A DNA stretch of 6,090 nucleotides from Phytoactinopolyspora endophytica (GCF_004138495.1 NZ_ML142874.1:25834-31923); one strand, 5' to 3'. Shown: positions 1-6,088, counted from the stretch's first letter. The notes: generated by a model from the sequence alone, not told the origin. Program-made: numbers and translations.

Positions 1-941
1 GGCTGGACGGCGCGAACCCCTGGGCAGACTCGGGCATCACCCAGGACTACGACTTCACTACCTGGTTCGAGCTCATCGAGCAGCTCTCCCCCGAGACACT
101 GGTATTCGCGGGACCGCAGGGCACCCGGTGGGTGGGCAACGAGGCGGGCATCGCGCGCACCACGGAATGGAGCGTCGTACCGGCCACGGGCGATCCGGAC
201 ACCACGCACAACGAAGGGCTGATCCCCGGGGGCGCATGGGCGGAGGACATCGGCTCGCGTACGGTCCTGGCCGATCCGCGCATCGAGTACCTGCAGTGGT
301 ACCCGGCCGAGGCGGACACCTCGAACCGGCCCGGATGGTTCTACCACCCCGACGAGAACCCCAAGACGGCCGAGCAGCTGGTCGACACCTACCAGCGCTC
401 GGTGGGCCGCAACTCGGTATTGCTGCTCAACGTTCCGCCCGCGCCCGACGGCCGGGTCGACGATCGAGATGTCGCTGAGCTGGCATCGTTCGGCGACTCG
501 ATCCGGTCCACCTACGAGACGAACCTGCTGGAACCGCATCCCGACGACGCACGGCCGCCGGCGAACCGCAAGCTCATCGCCGACCTGACCGACGACGATC
601 TGACCAGCTCCTGGACGCCGCCACGGAAGGCGTCCACGGGCACGCTGGAGATCGAGCTCCCCGGCTCGCGGACGTTCGACCAAATCCGGGTCGGTGAGGA
701 CATCACCCGTGGCCAGCAAGTCGAGCGGTTCACCATCGAAGCCTGGGACGACGACGAGCAGACCTGGGTGCGGCTGACCGGCACCGAAGGCGACCTGGCG
801 GCGACGACCATCGGCTACAGCCGGATCTTCGCTCTCGAGGAGCCGGTCACTGCCGACCGGATCCGGGTACAGATCCTGCAGGCACGCTCGACGCCGCACA
901 TCACGTCGATCGGCCTCTATGGCGGCGTCGACCCGAGCTGA
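1..941 (+). CDS. Alpha-L-fucosidase, GH29 family, C-terminal part with F5/8 type C domain (5' end cut by window)
   Basis: The enzyme hydrolyses terminal alpha-L-fucose from glycans by a retaining mechanism. The reading frame enters at base 3 and gives 312 residues before TGA at 939-941. Visible residues 1-6 read LDGANP, the GH29 segment that carries the catalytic aspartate (D2, codon 6-8). RWVGNEAG at residues 42-49 carries the probable acid/base glutamate (E47, codon 141-143). The 45-residue gap between them matches, from memory, the D172/E217 spacing of the 1,3/4-fucosidases of subfamily GH29-B. The end of the catalytic barrel follows (GWFYHPDENPKTAEQL, SVGRN, LLLNVPPAPDGRVD, residues 111-154). 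Residues about 195-308 form a beta-rich F5/8 type C (discoidin/CBM32-like) domain ending in ITSIGLYGG. The N terminus is missing, so secretion cannot be judged. An internal GTG at 132 lies inside the catalytic domain and is not the true start. Family is seen clearly; linkage preference is inferred. Confidence 0.93.
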   Translation, partial: LDGANPWADSGITQDYDFTTWFELIEQLSPETLVFAGPQGTRWVGNEAGIARTTEWSVVPATGDPDTTHNEGLIPGGAWAEDIGSRTVLADPRIEYLQWYPAEADTSNRPGWFYHPDENPKTAEQLVDTYQRSVGRNSVLLLNVPPAPDGRVDDRDVAELASFGDSIRSTYETNLLEPHPDDARPPANRKLIADLTDDDLTSSWTPPRKASTGTLEIELPGSRTFDQIRVGEDITRGQQVERFTIEAWDDDEQTWVRLTGTEGDLAATTIGYSRIFALEEPVTADRIRVQILQARSTPHITSIGLYGGVDPS

Positions 942-967
942 GAGTCTCAGCCCTCCGAATCCGGGTG

Positions 968-1008
968 GGCGGCGGTTGCGGGGCAGAGTGGCTGCCGGCA
1001 CCGCCGCC
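968..1008 (+). terminator. Strong GC hairpin downstream of the fucosidase gene, probable terminator
   Basis: A perfect 9-base-pair outer stem pairs GGCGGCGGT (968-976) with ACCGCCGCC (1000-1008). An inner stem pairs GGCAG (982-986) with CTGCC (992-996) around a 5-base loop, with a small internal loop between them. It starts 27 bases after the fucosidase stop. No T-run follows, which is common for terminators in high-GC actinobacteria, so the call rests on position and stem strength. Confidence 0.6.
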
Positions 1009-1064
1009 TACACCGTGCGCATGCGCATGACCATGTGGGTACGATCTGGCCGCCGTGACATGTG

Positions 1065-1105
1065 ACAGGGGCTGCGCCAGCTCCCCGGTGCGACACAGCC
1101 CCTGT
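1065..1105 (+). terminator. Second hairpin with short T-run, probable back-up terminator
   Basis: CAGGGGCTG (1066-1074) pairs perfectly with CAGCCCCTG (1096-1104). A1065-T1105 extends the stem to 10 base pairs, and inner bases CGC (1075-1077) and GCG (1090-1092) can also pair. TTT at 1105-1107 follows, so the terminator orientation is +. No T-run follows on the other strand. It lies 124 bases after the fucosidase stop and about 450 bases before the ATPase gene, so a second terminator is more likely than an attenuator, although a leader or small RNA cannot be excluded. Confidence 0.5.
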
Positions 1106-1197
1106 TTCGGCGTTCCCTCGCGATCATTTCCGTTTTGCGACGATGGTAAACATCATCAACTTCGCCCGATTTACGCCTTCCGGATCACGGAGCCATT

Positions 1198-1227
1198 CGC
1201 TGGAACACGGTCCGCTGGAACACGGAG
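1198..1227. repeat. 15-base tandem direct repeat, two copies
   Basis: CGCTGGAACACGG occurs at 1198-1210 and again at 1213-1225, so two 15-base units sit head to tail and differ only in the last two bases (TC versus AG). A weaker relative, GGATCACGG, lies at 1182-1190. The second copy also runs into an inverted repeat, CACGGA-GT-TCCGTG (1221-1234). It may be a regulator-binding direct repeat or a slippage duplication; nothing in the sequence decides between these. Confidence 0.6.
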
Positions 1228-1454
1228 TTCCGTGGCTCTGCCCACGGCATCGGACGGGCTGTAGAGTTCCGAGGTCTTTGTGCTCCCTACTCGTCGTCCA
1301 TGACGTCTCCCAGTAACCGGCCGATACATCGGATGTCTGGCAAGGGAAGCGGCGATGTTCCCAGTGTCAAGGCTGAACCTGCAGGTGATCCATCCGAGGA
1401 CTTCTCGCAACAGGCCGCGCCGAGCACGCAGAAGTATCGTTGCGGTTACGGCCA

Positions 1455-1482
1455 TTGACATGGCATATTGCGCCGCTACCAT
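1455..1482 (+). promoter_or_regulatory. Candidate promoter for the ABC importer operon
   Basis: A perfect -35 hexamer TTGACA at 1455-1460 is followed after 16 bases by TACCAT at 1477-1482, which fits the TANNNT -10 pattern common in actinobacterial housekeeping promoters. Transcription would begin near 1488-1490, giving a leader of about 60 bases before the GTG start. The -35 box sits inside an inverted repeat, GCCAT-TGAC-ATGGC (1451-1464). The only other -35/-10 pair I saw nearby (TTGCGG 1440-1445 with CATATT 1464-1469) is a poorer match. Confidence 0.5.
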
Positions 1483-1495
1483 CGGATTCATCCGA
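1482..1495. promoter_or_regulatory. Candidate operator palindrome at the predicted transcription start
   Basis: TCGGAT-TC-ATCCGA is a perfect 6-base inverted repeat with a 2-base centre, placed over the end of the -10 box and the expected start point, where a bound repressor would block transcription. The heptamer TCGGATG or its complement CATCCGA also occurs at 1329-1335 and 1391-1397. By a rough estimate, a 6-base-arm inverted repeat is not rare in 600 bases, so position is the main support. No regulator gene is in the window. Confidence 0.3.
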
Positions 1496-1541
1496 CCTAT
1501 TGTTGTCCCAGCGACATCACGGGCTCAGCTAGCGATCAGAC

Positions 1542-1547
1542 AAGGAG
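1542..1547 (+). promoter_or_regulatory. Ribosome binding site AAGGAG that fixes the ATPase start at GTG 1552
   Basis: AAGGAG lies 4 bases before GTG 1552-1554. The same frame is open back to an ATG at 1468, but that start lies within the promoter-like region and would add 28 residues with no family resemblance. Starting at 1552 places the conserved FPGVQALSG segment at residues 16-24, close to its position in E. coli RbsA. Confidence 0.75.
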
Positions 1548-1551
1548 CGCC

Positions 1552-3075
1552 GTGGACGATCAGCAGCTACTCACGATCAACGGCGTCAGCAAAGGCTTCC
1601 CCGGCGTCCAGGCGCTCTCGGGCGTGCATTTCGAGCTCCGAGCCGGCGAGGTGCATGCACTCGTCGGTGAGAACGGCGCGGGCAAATCCACCCTCATGAA
1701 GGTGCTCGCCGGCATCTACCACCAGGATTCCGGCGCCATCGCCATCGACGGCCGGGCGGTGGACATCGACGGACCACAAGCCGCCCAGGACCTCGGGATC
1801 AGCATCATCCATCAGGAGCTCTCGCTGATGCCCGACCTCACCATCGCGGAGAACATCTACATCGGCCGGGAGAGAAGGCGGGGCTTCGGGTTCTTCGTCG
1901 ACGACCACGACCTCAACCGCCGTGCCACCGAGCTGTTCGACCACCTCGGCATCGTGCTGGATCCCCGCGCCAAAGTCGGTGAGCTGCTGGTGGCGCAGCA
2001 GCAGGTCGTCGAGATCGCCAAAGCCCTCTCGTTCGACGCACGCATCCTCATCATGGACGAGCCGACCGCCGCGCTGACCGAGTCGGAGACCAACACGTTG
2101 TTCCGGCTGATCCGCGACCTCAAGCGCCGGGGCACCGGCGTCATCTATATCTCGCACCGCCTCGAGGAGCTCAAGGCCATCGCGGATCGCATCACCGTGC
2201 TGCGCGACGGTTCCTACATCGACACGCTGACCACGGACGAGACCGACCTGCGACACGTCATCTCGCTGATGGTCGGGCGCCACATCAAAGACGAGACCCG
2301 CCCGCTGCCGGCCGACGGCGCACAGAGCACGGTCCTCGAGGTGACAGGCCTCTCCACGAAAGGCCTGCTCAAAGACGTGAACTTCGACCTGAGGCGGGGC
2401 GAGATCCTCGGCTTCGCTGGTCTCATGGGAGCAGGGCGGACAGAGGTGGCCCGGGCCGTCTGCGGCGCGGACAAGGCCGACGCCGGTGAGATCGTCCTGC
2501 ACGGCAAGCGCGTCAAGATCAAGACTCCGTCCGAGGCCGCACGGCTCGGCATCGGCTACCTCTCCGAGGACCGGAAACGGTTCGGCTTGATGCTCGACCA
2601 GGACGTGCACTTCAACATCCTCATCTCCTCACTACCCCGCCACGCCAACGCACTGGGCCTGGTCCGTGAGGAGCGCGCACGGCAGGAGTCGCGCCGATAC
2701 GTCGACACTCTGAAGATCAAGACACCCTCTACCCGGCAGCGGACGAACAACCTGTCCGGCGGGAACCAGCAGAAGGTCGTCATCGCCAAATGGCTGCTGC
2801 GCGACTGCGACGTCCTCATCTTCGACGAACCGACCCGCGGCATCGACGTCGGGGCCAAGGAGGAGATCTACGACCTGCTCGACACGCTGGCCAAGCAGGG
2901 CAAGTCGATCATCATGATCTCCTCCGAGCTACCCGAGATCCTCCGTATGGCGCACCGGATCGTCGTCATGTGCGAAGGACGCGTCACCGGCATCCTCGAC
3001 AACGCCGACGCCGATCAGGAGGTCCTCATGGATTACGCCACCAGGTCCGGAGTACACGGAGGCATCACCGCATGA
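1552..3075 (+). CDS. Sugar ABC importer ATP-binding protein, two-domain RbsA/MglA type
   Basis: This 507-residue protein powers monosaccharide import; both nucleotide-binding domains are fused in one chain, as usual for CUT2 importers (E. coli RbsA is about 501). Domain 1: Walker A GENGAGKST (39-47), Q-loop Q88 in IIHQEL, an altered signature LLVAQQQ (145-151), Walker B ILIMDEPTAAL (165-175) and switch histidine H202. Domain 2 begins near 261 and has a degenerate Walker A, GLMGAGRTE (290-298), with arginine R296 where lysine is expected, then a perfect LSGGNQQK signature (401-408) and Walker B VLIFDEPTRGID (421-432). This asymmetry, with one intact and one degenerate ATP site, is known for the family and is not a defect. 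It is the first gene of a three-gene operon and its stop overlaps the permease start. Substrate cannot be read from the ATPase; it is RbsA-like by class only. Confidence 0.95.
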   Translation: MDDQQLLTINGVSKGFPGVQALSGVHFELRAGEVHALVGENGAGKSTLMKVLAGIYHQDSGAIAIDGRAVDIDGPQAAQDLGISIIHQELSLMPDLTIAENIYIGRERRRGFGFFVDDHDLNRRATELFDHLGIVLDPRAKVGELLVAQQQVVEIAKALSFDARILIMDEPTAALTESETNTLFRLIRDLKRRGTGVIYISHRLEELKAIADRITVLRDGSYIDTLTTDETDLRHVISLMVGRHIKDETRPLPADGAQSTVLEVTGLSTKGLLKDVNFDLRRGEILGFAGLMGAGRTEVARAVCGADKADAGEIVLHGKRVKIKTPSEAARLGIGYLSEDRKRFGLMLDQDVHFNILISSLPRHANALGLVREERARQESRRYVDTLKIKTPSTRQRTNNLSGGNQQKVVIAKWLLRDCDVLIFDEPTRGIDVGAKEEIYDLLDTLAKQGKSIIMISSELPEILRMAHRIVVMCEGRVTGILDNADADQEVLMDYATRSGVHGGITA

Positions 3076-4103
3076 ATCCCGTCGACGCCGCCGAACGCGC
3101 AACTGACGACGCCTCCGGCGCTCCAGGCGAGAACGGCCGGCGCACCGCGCTCGGTACCCTGCGCCGCCAGCTGCAGCAGATCCTCGCCTTAGCCAGCCTG
3201 ATCGTCCTCGTCGGGTTCTTCTCTCTGGCCAGCAGCAACTTCCTTACCTGGTCGAACATCACGGGCATCCTGCTGTCCACCGCGGTCATCGGCATCCTCG
3301 CCTTGGGTACCACCTTCGTCATCATCACCGGCGGGATCGAGCTCTCACTCGGCACCGGCATGACGCTCGCGGCGGTGATGACCGGCGTCTTCCTGGTCAA
3401 CCTGGGGTGGCCGCTGTTCCTCGGCGTGCTCGGCGGCGTCCTGGTCGGCGCGCTCATCGGCCTCATCAATGGGATCAACGTCGCCTTCCTGAAGATCCCG
3501 CCGTTCATCGCGACGCTGGCCATGATGCTCATAGCCGAAGGGCTGGCGCTGGTCATCTCGGGTGCCGCACCGATCTACTTCACTGAGGTCTCCGGGTTCA
3601 ACGACATCTCCCGCGGCAACGTCATCCCCGGCCTGGACCTGCCCAACGCGGTGCTCATCCTTTTCGTCCTGACTCTTGTCGGCGCGGTCATCCTCGGCAG
3701 GTCGATCCTCGGCCGCTACACGTTCGCCATCGGCAGCAACGAGGAGGCCGCCGGGATCTCCGGGATCAACATCAAGAAGTGGAAGATCATCGTCTACACG
3801 TTGTCCGGCGCGTTCATGGGCATCGCCGGGGTCGTCCTCGCCGCCCGCCTGAACTCGGCGCAGCCCTCGCTCGGTGTCGGCTACGAGCTGCAGGCCATCG
3901 CCGCGGTGGTCATCGGCGGCACGTCGCTACAAGGCGGCAAGGGCAGCGTCGTCGGCACGTTGATCGGCGCCCTGATCGTCGGGACCGTGACCAACGGTCT
4001 ACGCATCATGTCCGTCCCGCAGGAATGGCAGACCGTCATCATCGGCCTGGTGATCCTCGTGGCCGTGTACACCGACATCCTCCGCCGCGGCAAGGGCGGA
4101 TAG
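3072..4103 (+). CDS. Sugar ABC importer permease, RbsC/BPD_transp_2 type
   Basis: This is an integral membrane protein of 343 residues (E. coli RbsC 321) that would form the translocation channel as a dimer. About ten hydrophobic segments are visible, roughly 38-54, 64-82, 88-108, 112-138, 145-163, 191-210, 237-258, 271-285, 292-310 and 320-335. Family motifs include GGIELSLG (87-94; GGIDLSVG in many relatives), PPFIATLA (143-150), GSNEEAAGISGI (221-232) and VVIGGTSLQGGKGS (279-292). The 35-residue polar N-terminal extension (DDASGAPGENGRR) is cytoplasmic-looking and slightly longer than in RbsC. ATG at 3072 overlaps the ATPase stop as ATGA and is preceded by GGAGG (3058-3062) at 9 bases, which supports both the start and translational coupling. 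The frame stays open upstream to 2790, but that stretch is the shadow of the ATPase. Confidence 0.95.
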   Translation: MNPVDAAERATDDASGAPGENGRRTALGTLRRQLQQILALASLIVLVGFFSLASSNFLTWSNITGILLSTAVIGILALGTTFVIITGGIELSLGTGMTLAAVMTGVFLVNLGWPLFLGVLGGVLVGALIGLINGINVAFLKIPPFIATLAMMLIAEGLALVISGAAPIYFTEVSGFNDISRGNVIPGLDLPNAVLILFVLTLVGAVILGRSILGRYTFAIGSNEEAAGISGINIKKWKIIVYTLSGAFMGIAGVVLAARLNSAQPSLGVGYELQAIAAVVIGGTSLQGGKGSVVGTLIGALIVGTVTNGLRIMSVPQEWQTVIIGLVILVAVYTDILRRGKGG

Positions 4104-4153
4104 CCCCACGCCGCTCTGCGGATCGCCGACCATCCAGCACACCTCAAAGATTC

Positions 4154-4157
4154 GGAG
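4154..4157 (+). promoter_or_regulatory. Ribosome binding site of the solute-binding lipoprotein gene
   Basis: GGAG sits 6 bases before ATG 4164. It gives the binding protein its own initiation signal, so translation does not depend on coupling to the permease, which ends 60 bases upstream. The gap holds only a weak CCGC-TCT-GCGG hairpin (4111-4121) and no clear promoter. Confidence 0.6.
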
Positions 4158-4163
4158 CACACC

Positions 4164-5147
4164 ATGAGAGAACGAGCGATCGGCGTCGTCGGCGTCCTCG
4201 CGATGGGCCTCGCCCTCGCCGCATGTTCGGAGGACGACGGCACAAGCACGACGGAAGGCGGCGGGGGCGACGGCGACCGGCCCCAGGTCGCCCTGGTCTC
4301 CAAGGGCTTCCAGCACCAGTTCTGGCAGGCCGTGCGCGAAGGCGCCGAAGAAGCGGCCGAGGAGTTCGAGGTCGACGTCGAGTTCGAGGGGCCCGATTCC
4401 GAGTCTGAGGTGGCCCAGCAGATCGACATGCTGCAGACCGCCATCGACCGCAACCCGGACGCACTCGGATTCGCCGCCCTCGACAGCCAGGCGGCCGCGC
4501 CGCTGATGGAAGAGGCCGCCAGCCGGGACATCCCGGTCATCGCCTTCGACTCCGGGGTGGACAGCGAGGTCCCGATCGCCACCGCCGCGACGGACAACAA
4601 GGCGGCCGCGGCACTGGCGGCAGAGAACATGGTGGACTTGATCGGCGGCGAAGGCAAGGTCGCCCTCGTGGTCCACGACCAGACCAGCGTCACCGGGGTG
4701 GAGCGCCGGGACGGCTTCGTCGAGTACATCGAGGAGAACGCACCCGACGTCGAGATCGTCGACATCCAATACGGCGGCGGCGACCACCTCGAGTCGACCA
4801 ACGTCGCCACCGCCATCATGCAGGCGCACCCCGACCTCGCCGGCATCTACGGCGCCAACGAAGGCTCCGCTATCGGCGTCGTCAACGCCGTCAACGAGCT
4901 GGGCATGGCAGGCGATATCACCATCATCGGGTTCGACTCCGGTCAGGCTCAGATCGATGCGATCAACGACGGCATCATGGCCGGCGCCATCACACAGAAC
5001 CCGGTCGGCATCGGCTACGAGACCGTCAAGGCAGCCGTCATGGCGCTGGACGGCGAGGACGTCCCGGAGACGATCGACACGGGCTTCTTCTGGTACGACT
5101 CGACCAACATCGACGACGAGGAGATCCAGGCAGTCCTGTACGAGTGA
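4164..5147 (+). CDS. Sugar ABC importer solute-binding lipoprotein, RbsB-like (Peripla_BP_4)
   Basis: This 327-residue protein would capture the transported sugar outside the membrane and deliver it to the permease. Residues 1-20 are a short lipoprotein signal peptide with lipobox LAAC (18-21), so C21 is lipidated after cleavage. A Gly/Asp-rich linker (22-39) tethers the two-lobed type 1 periplasmic-binding fold (41-327). Positions lining up by eye with E. coli RbsB ribose contacts are kept: D129 (AFDSGVD), R182 (ERRDGF), N232 (GANEGSA), D258 (IGFDSGQ) and Q278 (ITQNPVG). The N-terminal aromatic patch differs, reading KGFQHQFW (47-54) where RbsB has NPFF, so ribose itself is not assured. The chain is very acidic, as usual for exported binding proteins. 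It belongs to a recurring group with the pattern GFQHQFWQAV and DTGFFWYDSTNIDD, whose substrate I do not know. It closes the operon. Confidence 0.93.
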   Translation: MRERAIGVVGVLAMGLALAACSEDDGTSTTEGGGGDGDRPQVALVSKGFQHQFWQAVREGAEEAAEEFEVDVEFEGPDSESEVAQQIDMLQTAIDRNPDALGFAALDSQAAAPLMEEAASRDIPVIAFDSGVDSEVPIATAATDNKAAAALAAENMVDLIGGEGKVALVVHDQTSVTGVERRDGFVEYIEENAPDVEIVDIQYGGGDHLESTNVATAIMQAHPDLAGIYGANEGSAIGVVNAVNELGMAGDITIIGFDSGQAQIDAINDGIMAGAITQNPVGIGYETVKAAVMALDGEDVPETIDTGFFWYDSTNIDDEEIQAVLYE

Positions 5148-5178
5148 CGGGTTGTGCCGCAGGCATGGAGGATCGGGA

Positions 5179-5230
5179 TGATCAGATACGAGTTTGGTGG
5201 GTTATAGCGCCCTGAACTCGTATCTGATCA
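5179..5230. terminator. Perfect 16-base-pair hairpin at the convergent junction, probable bidirectional terminator
   Basis: TGATCAGATACGAGTT (5179-5194) pairs without mismatch with AACTCGTATCTGATCA (5215-5230) around a 20-base loop. It starts 32 bases after the stop of the binding-protein gene, and its right end contains the TGA stop (complement of 5228-5230) of the - strand gene. Placement between two converging genes fits a shared terminator. There is no T-run on either side, and the arms are much richer in A+T than the surroundings. Confidence 0.7.
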
Positions 5231-6088
5231 CGGGGTGGTCAGCTGCTCGCGGTCGGCGTCCCACACGCCCTGCGCCAGCCGGGTGACGCGGGGCGGGGAC
5301 GGCGGAGTGAACCCCGTGACCGCACGGAGACCGGCGAGGATCTCCTCCGGACGGATGGTGGGCGCCTGGTGCTCGATTACGCACCGCAGCGCCGGGACGG
5401 TGGTGGTTTCGGGTCGATCAGCGGAACCAGGGTCGGCAACTACTGGAGCCGCCGGCTGCTCCTCGGTCACGGCTGCCCGCAGGACGGCTCCACGCGCGTC
5501 GAGCGTACGAACACCCTTCTTGGTGAGGCGCTCGACTTCGACCGAGTCCGCCGCCATCAACGCCTCGACGGCGGCCCGGACGTCGTCGGTGTCGGCGCCG
5601 GGCAGCTCGATCAGCCAGGACGACGCCAGCAGATGGTCGGCCAAGGAGCCCTTATCGTCCGGGTCGACGGCGGTGACCTGGACGATGTCCAGGCCGGGCG
5701 GAAGCACCCCGTCCAATGCGGACCGGACCTGTTCCGGGTCGCGGTGCGCCGTGAGGGAGATCTCCAGGTACTCCGCCTCGCTGGCGGCGCCGGTCGGTGC
5801 GGCACCGATGAACGAGATCTTGGGGTGTGGAGTGAAGCCATGGGAGTACGCCATGGGTACCTCGGCTCGCCTCAGCGCACGCTCGAAGGCACGCTGAAAG
5901 TCACGGTGGCTGGTGAACCGGAGCCGACCTCGCTTGGCGAACCGGACCCTCATCTTCTGCACGGCCGGCGGCTGGTTCCGCTCCGGGGCCGCTCGGTGCG
6001 ACGACGTACTCACATCCACCACAGTAGACGGTGCCCCCAGGAGACGGCCGAGCCTGCTCGGCCCGGAGGCGGCCGAGACCGGCAACAC
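5228..6088 (-). CDS. TIGR03936/DUF2344 family protein (radical-SAM-linked), 5' end uncertain
   Basis: The C-terminal 241 residues from ATG 5953 carry the family's hallmarks: MRVRFAKRGRLRFTSHRD, FERALRRAEVPMAYSHGF, TPHPKISF and SEAEYLEISL. Beyond these come a variable middle rich in Ala/Pro/Asp and a conserved-looking end, IRPEEILAGLRAVTGF. In other actinobacteria members sit next to a TIGR03960 radical SAM gene and are either fused to it or follow it; the molecular role is not settled, and an RNA-modification link is inference. The frame is open from 6088 to the edge. Possible starts are GTG 6088 (286 aa), GTG 6013 (261 aa), GTG 5962 and ATG 5953. None has a clear Shine-Dalgarno sequence. GTG 6013 forms a GTGA overlap with a stop in another frame, which would suit coupling to an upstream gene. 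The true start, or a 5' end beyond the window, is unresolved. It converges on the sugar operon. Confidence 0.85.
   Translation of the reverse strand: MLPVSAASGPSRLGRLLGAPSTVVDVSTSSHRAAPERNQPPAVQKMRVRFAKRGRLRFTSHRDFQRAFERALRRAEVPMAYSHGFTPHPKISFIGAAPTGAASEAEYLEISLTAHRDPEQVRSALDGVLPPGLDIVQVTAVDPDDKGSLADHLLASSWLIELPGADTDDVRAAVEALMAADSVEVERLTKKGVRTLDARGAVLRAAVTEEQPAAPVVADPGSADRPETTTVPALRCVIEHQAPTIRPEEILAGLRAVTGFTPPSPPRVTRLAQGVWDADREQLTTP

Larger units (their letters stand above)
942..1551. other. 610-base intergenic region between fucosidase and the ABC operon, no credible gene
   Basis: No reading frame here has family resemblance, a good ribosome site and actinobacterial third-base GC together. 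G+C falls to about 53% in places (1141-1200 and 1441-1500, hand counted) against about 68% in a sampled part of the ATPase gene. In order it holds: two hairpins (968-1008, 1065-1105); a perfect 12-base palindrome TGCGCATGCGCA at 1016-1027; a short direct repeat GTGAC at 1055-1059 and 1062-1066; a 15-base tandem repeat at 1198-1227; short inverted repeats at 1221-1234, 1321-1332 and 1377-1386; and a promoter-like region from 1451 to the operon start. The 5' half looks like a transcription end zone and the 3' half like a regulatory zone for the transporter. Confidence 0.7.

Noticed and set aside
1055..1316. Two short + strand frames of 69 and 84 codons in the intergenic region
   Set aside because: They overlap each other and a terminator-like hairpin, contain the tandem repeat, lack ribosome sites and have no protein-like conservation that I recognise.
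1377..1386. Perfect palindrome ACCTGCAGGT as an operator
   Set aside because: A 10-base palindrome is expected about every 1 kb by chance, and it has no repeat or promoter placement to support it.
1171..1491. Possible 106-residue - strand gene in the intergenic region, perhaps a divergent regulator
   Set aside because: There is no helix-turn-helix or other known motif, the composition is mixed, and the frame would start within the operon promoter region. It looks like a chance frame.
1468..1551. Upstream ATG giving a 535-residue ATPase
   Set aside because: The extra 28 residues overlap the promoter-like segment and have no counterpart in RbsA-type proteins, whereas GTG 1552 has AAGGAG upstream.
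2419..2445. Arginine instead of lysine in the second Walker A motif, as a possible disabling mutation
   Set aside because: A degenerate second Walker A is normal in RbsA/MglA/AraG-type ATPases; the first site and the second signature and Walker B are intact.
1567..2610. Long open frame of 347 codons on the - strand opposite the ATPase gene
   Set aside because: It is fully antisense to a gene with every expected ABC motif, has no family resemblance, and long antisense frames are expected in high-GC coding DNA.
3881..4846. Overlapping - strand open frames of 321 and 276 codons opposite the permease and binding-protein genes
   Set aside because: Both are composition-driven shadows, rich in Ser/Arg/Ala or in Asp/Val/Gly, with no recognisable domain and in conflict with two well-supported genes.
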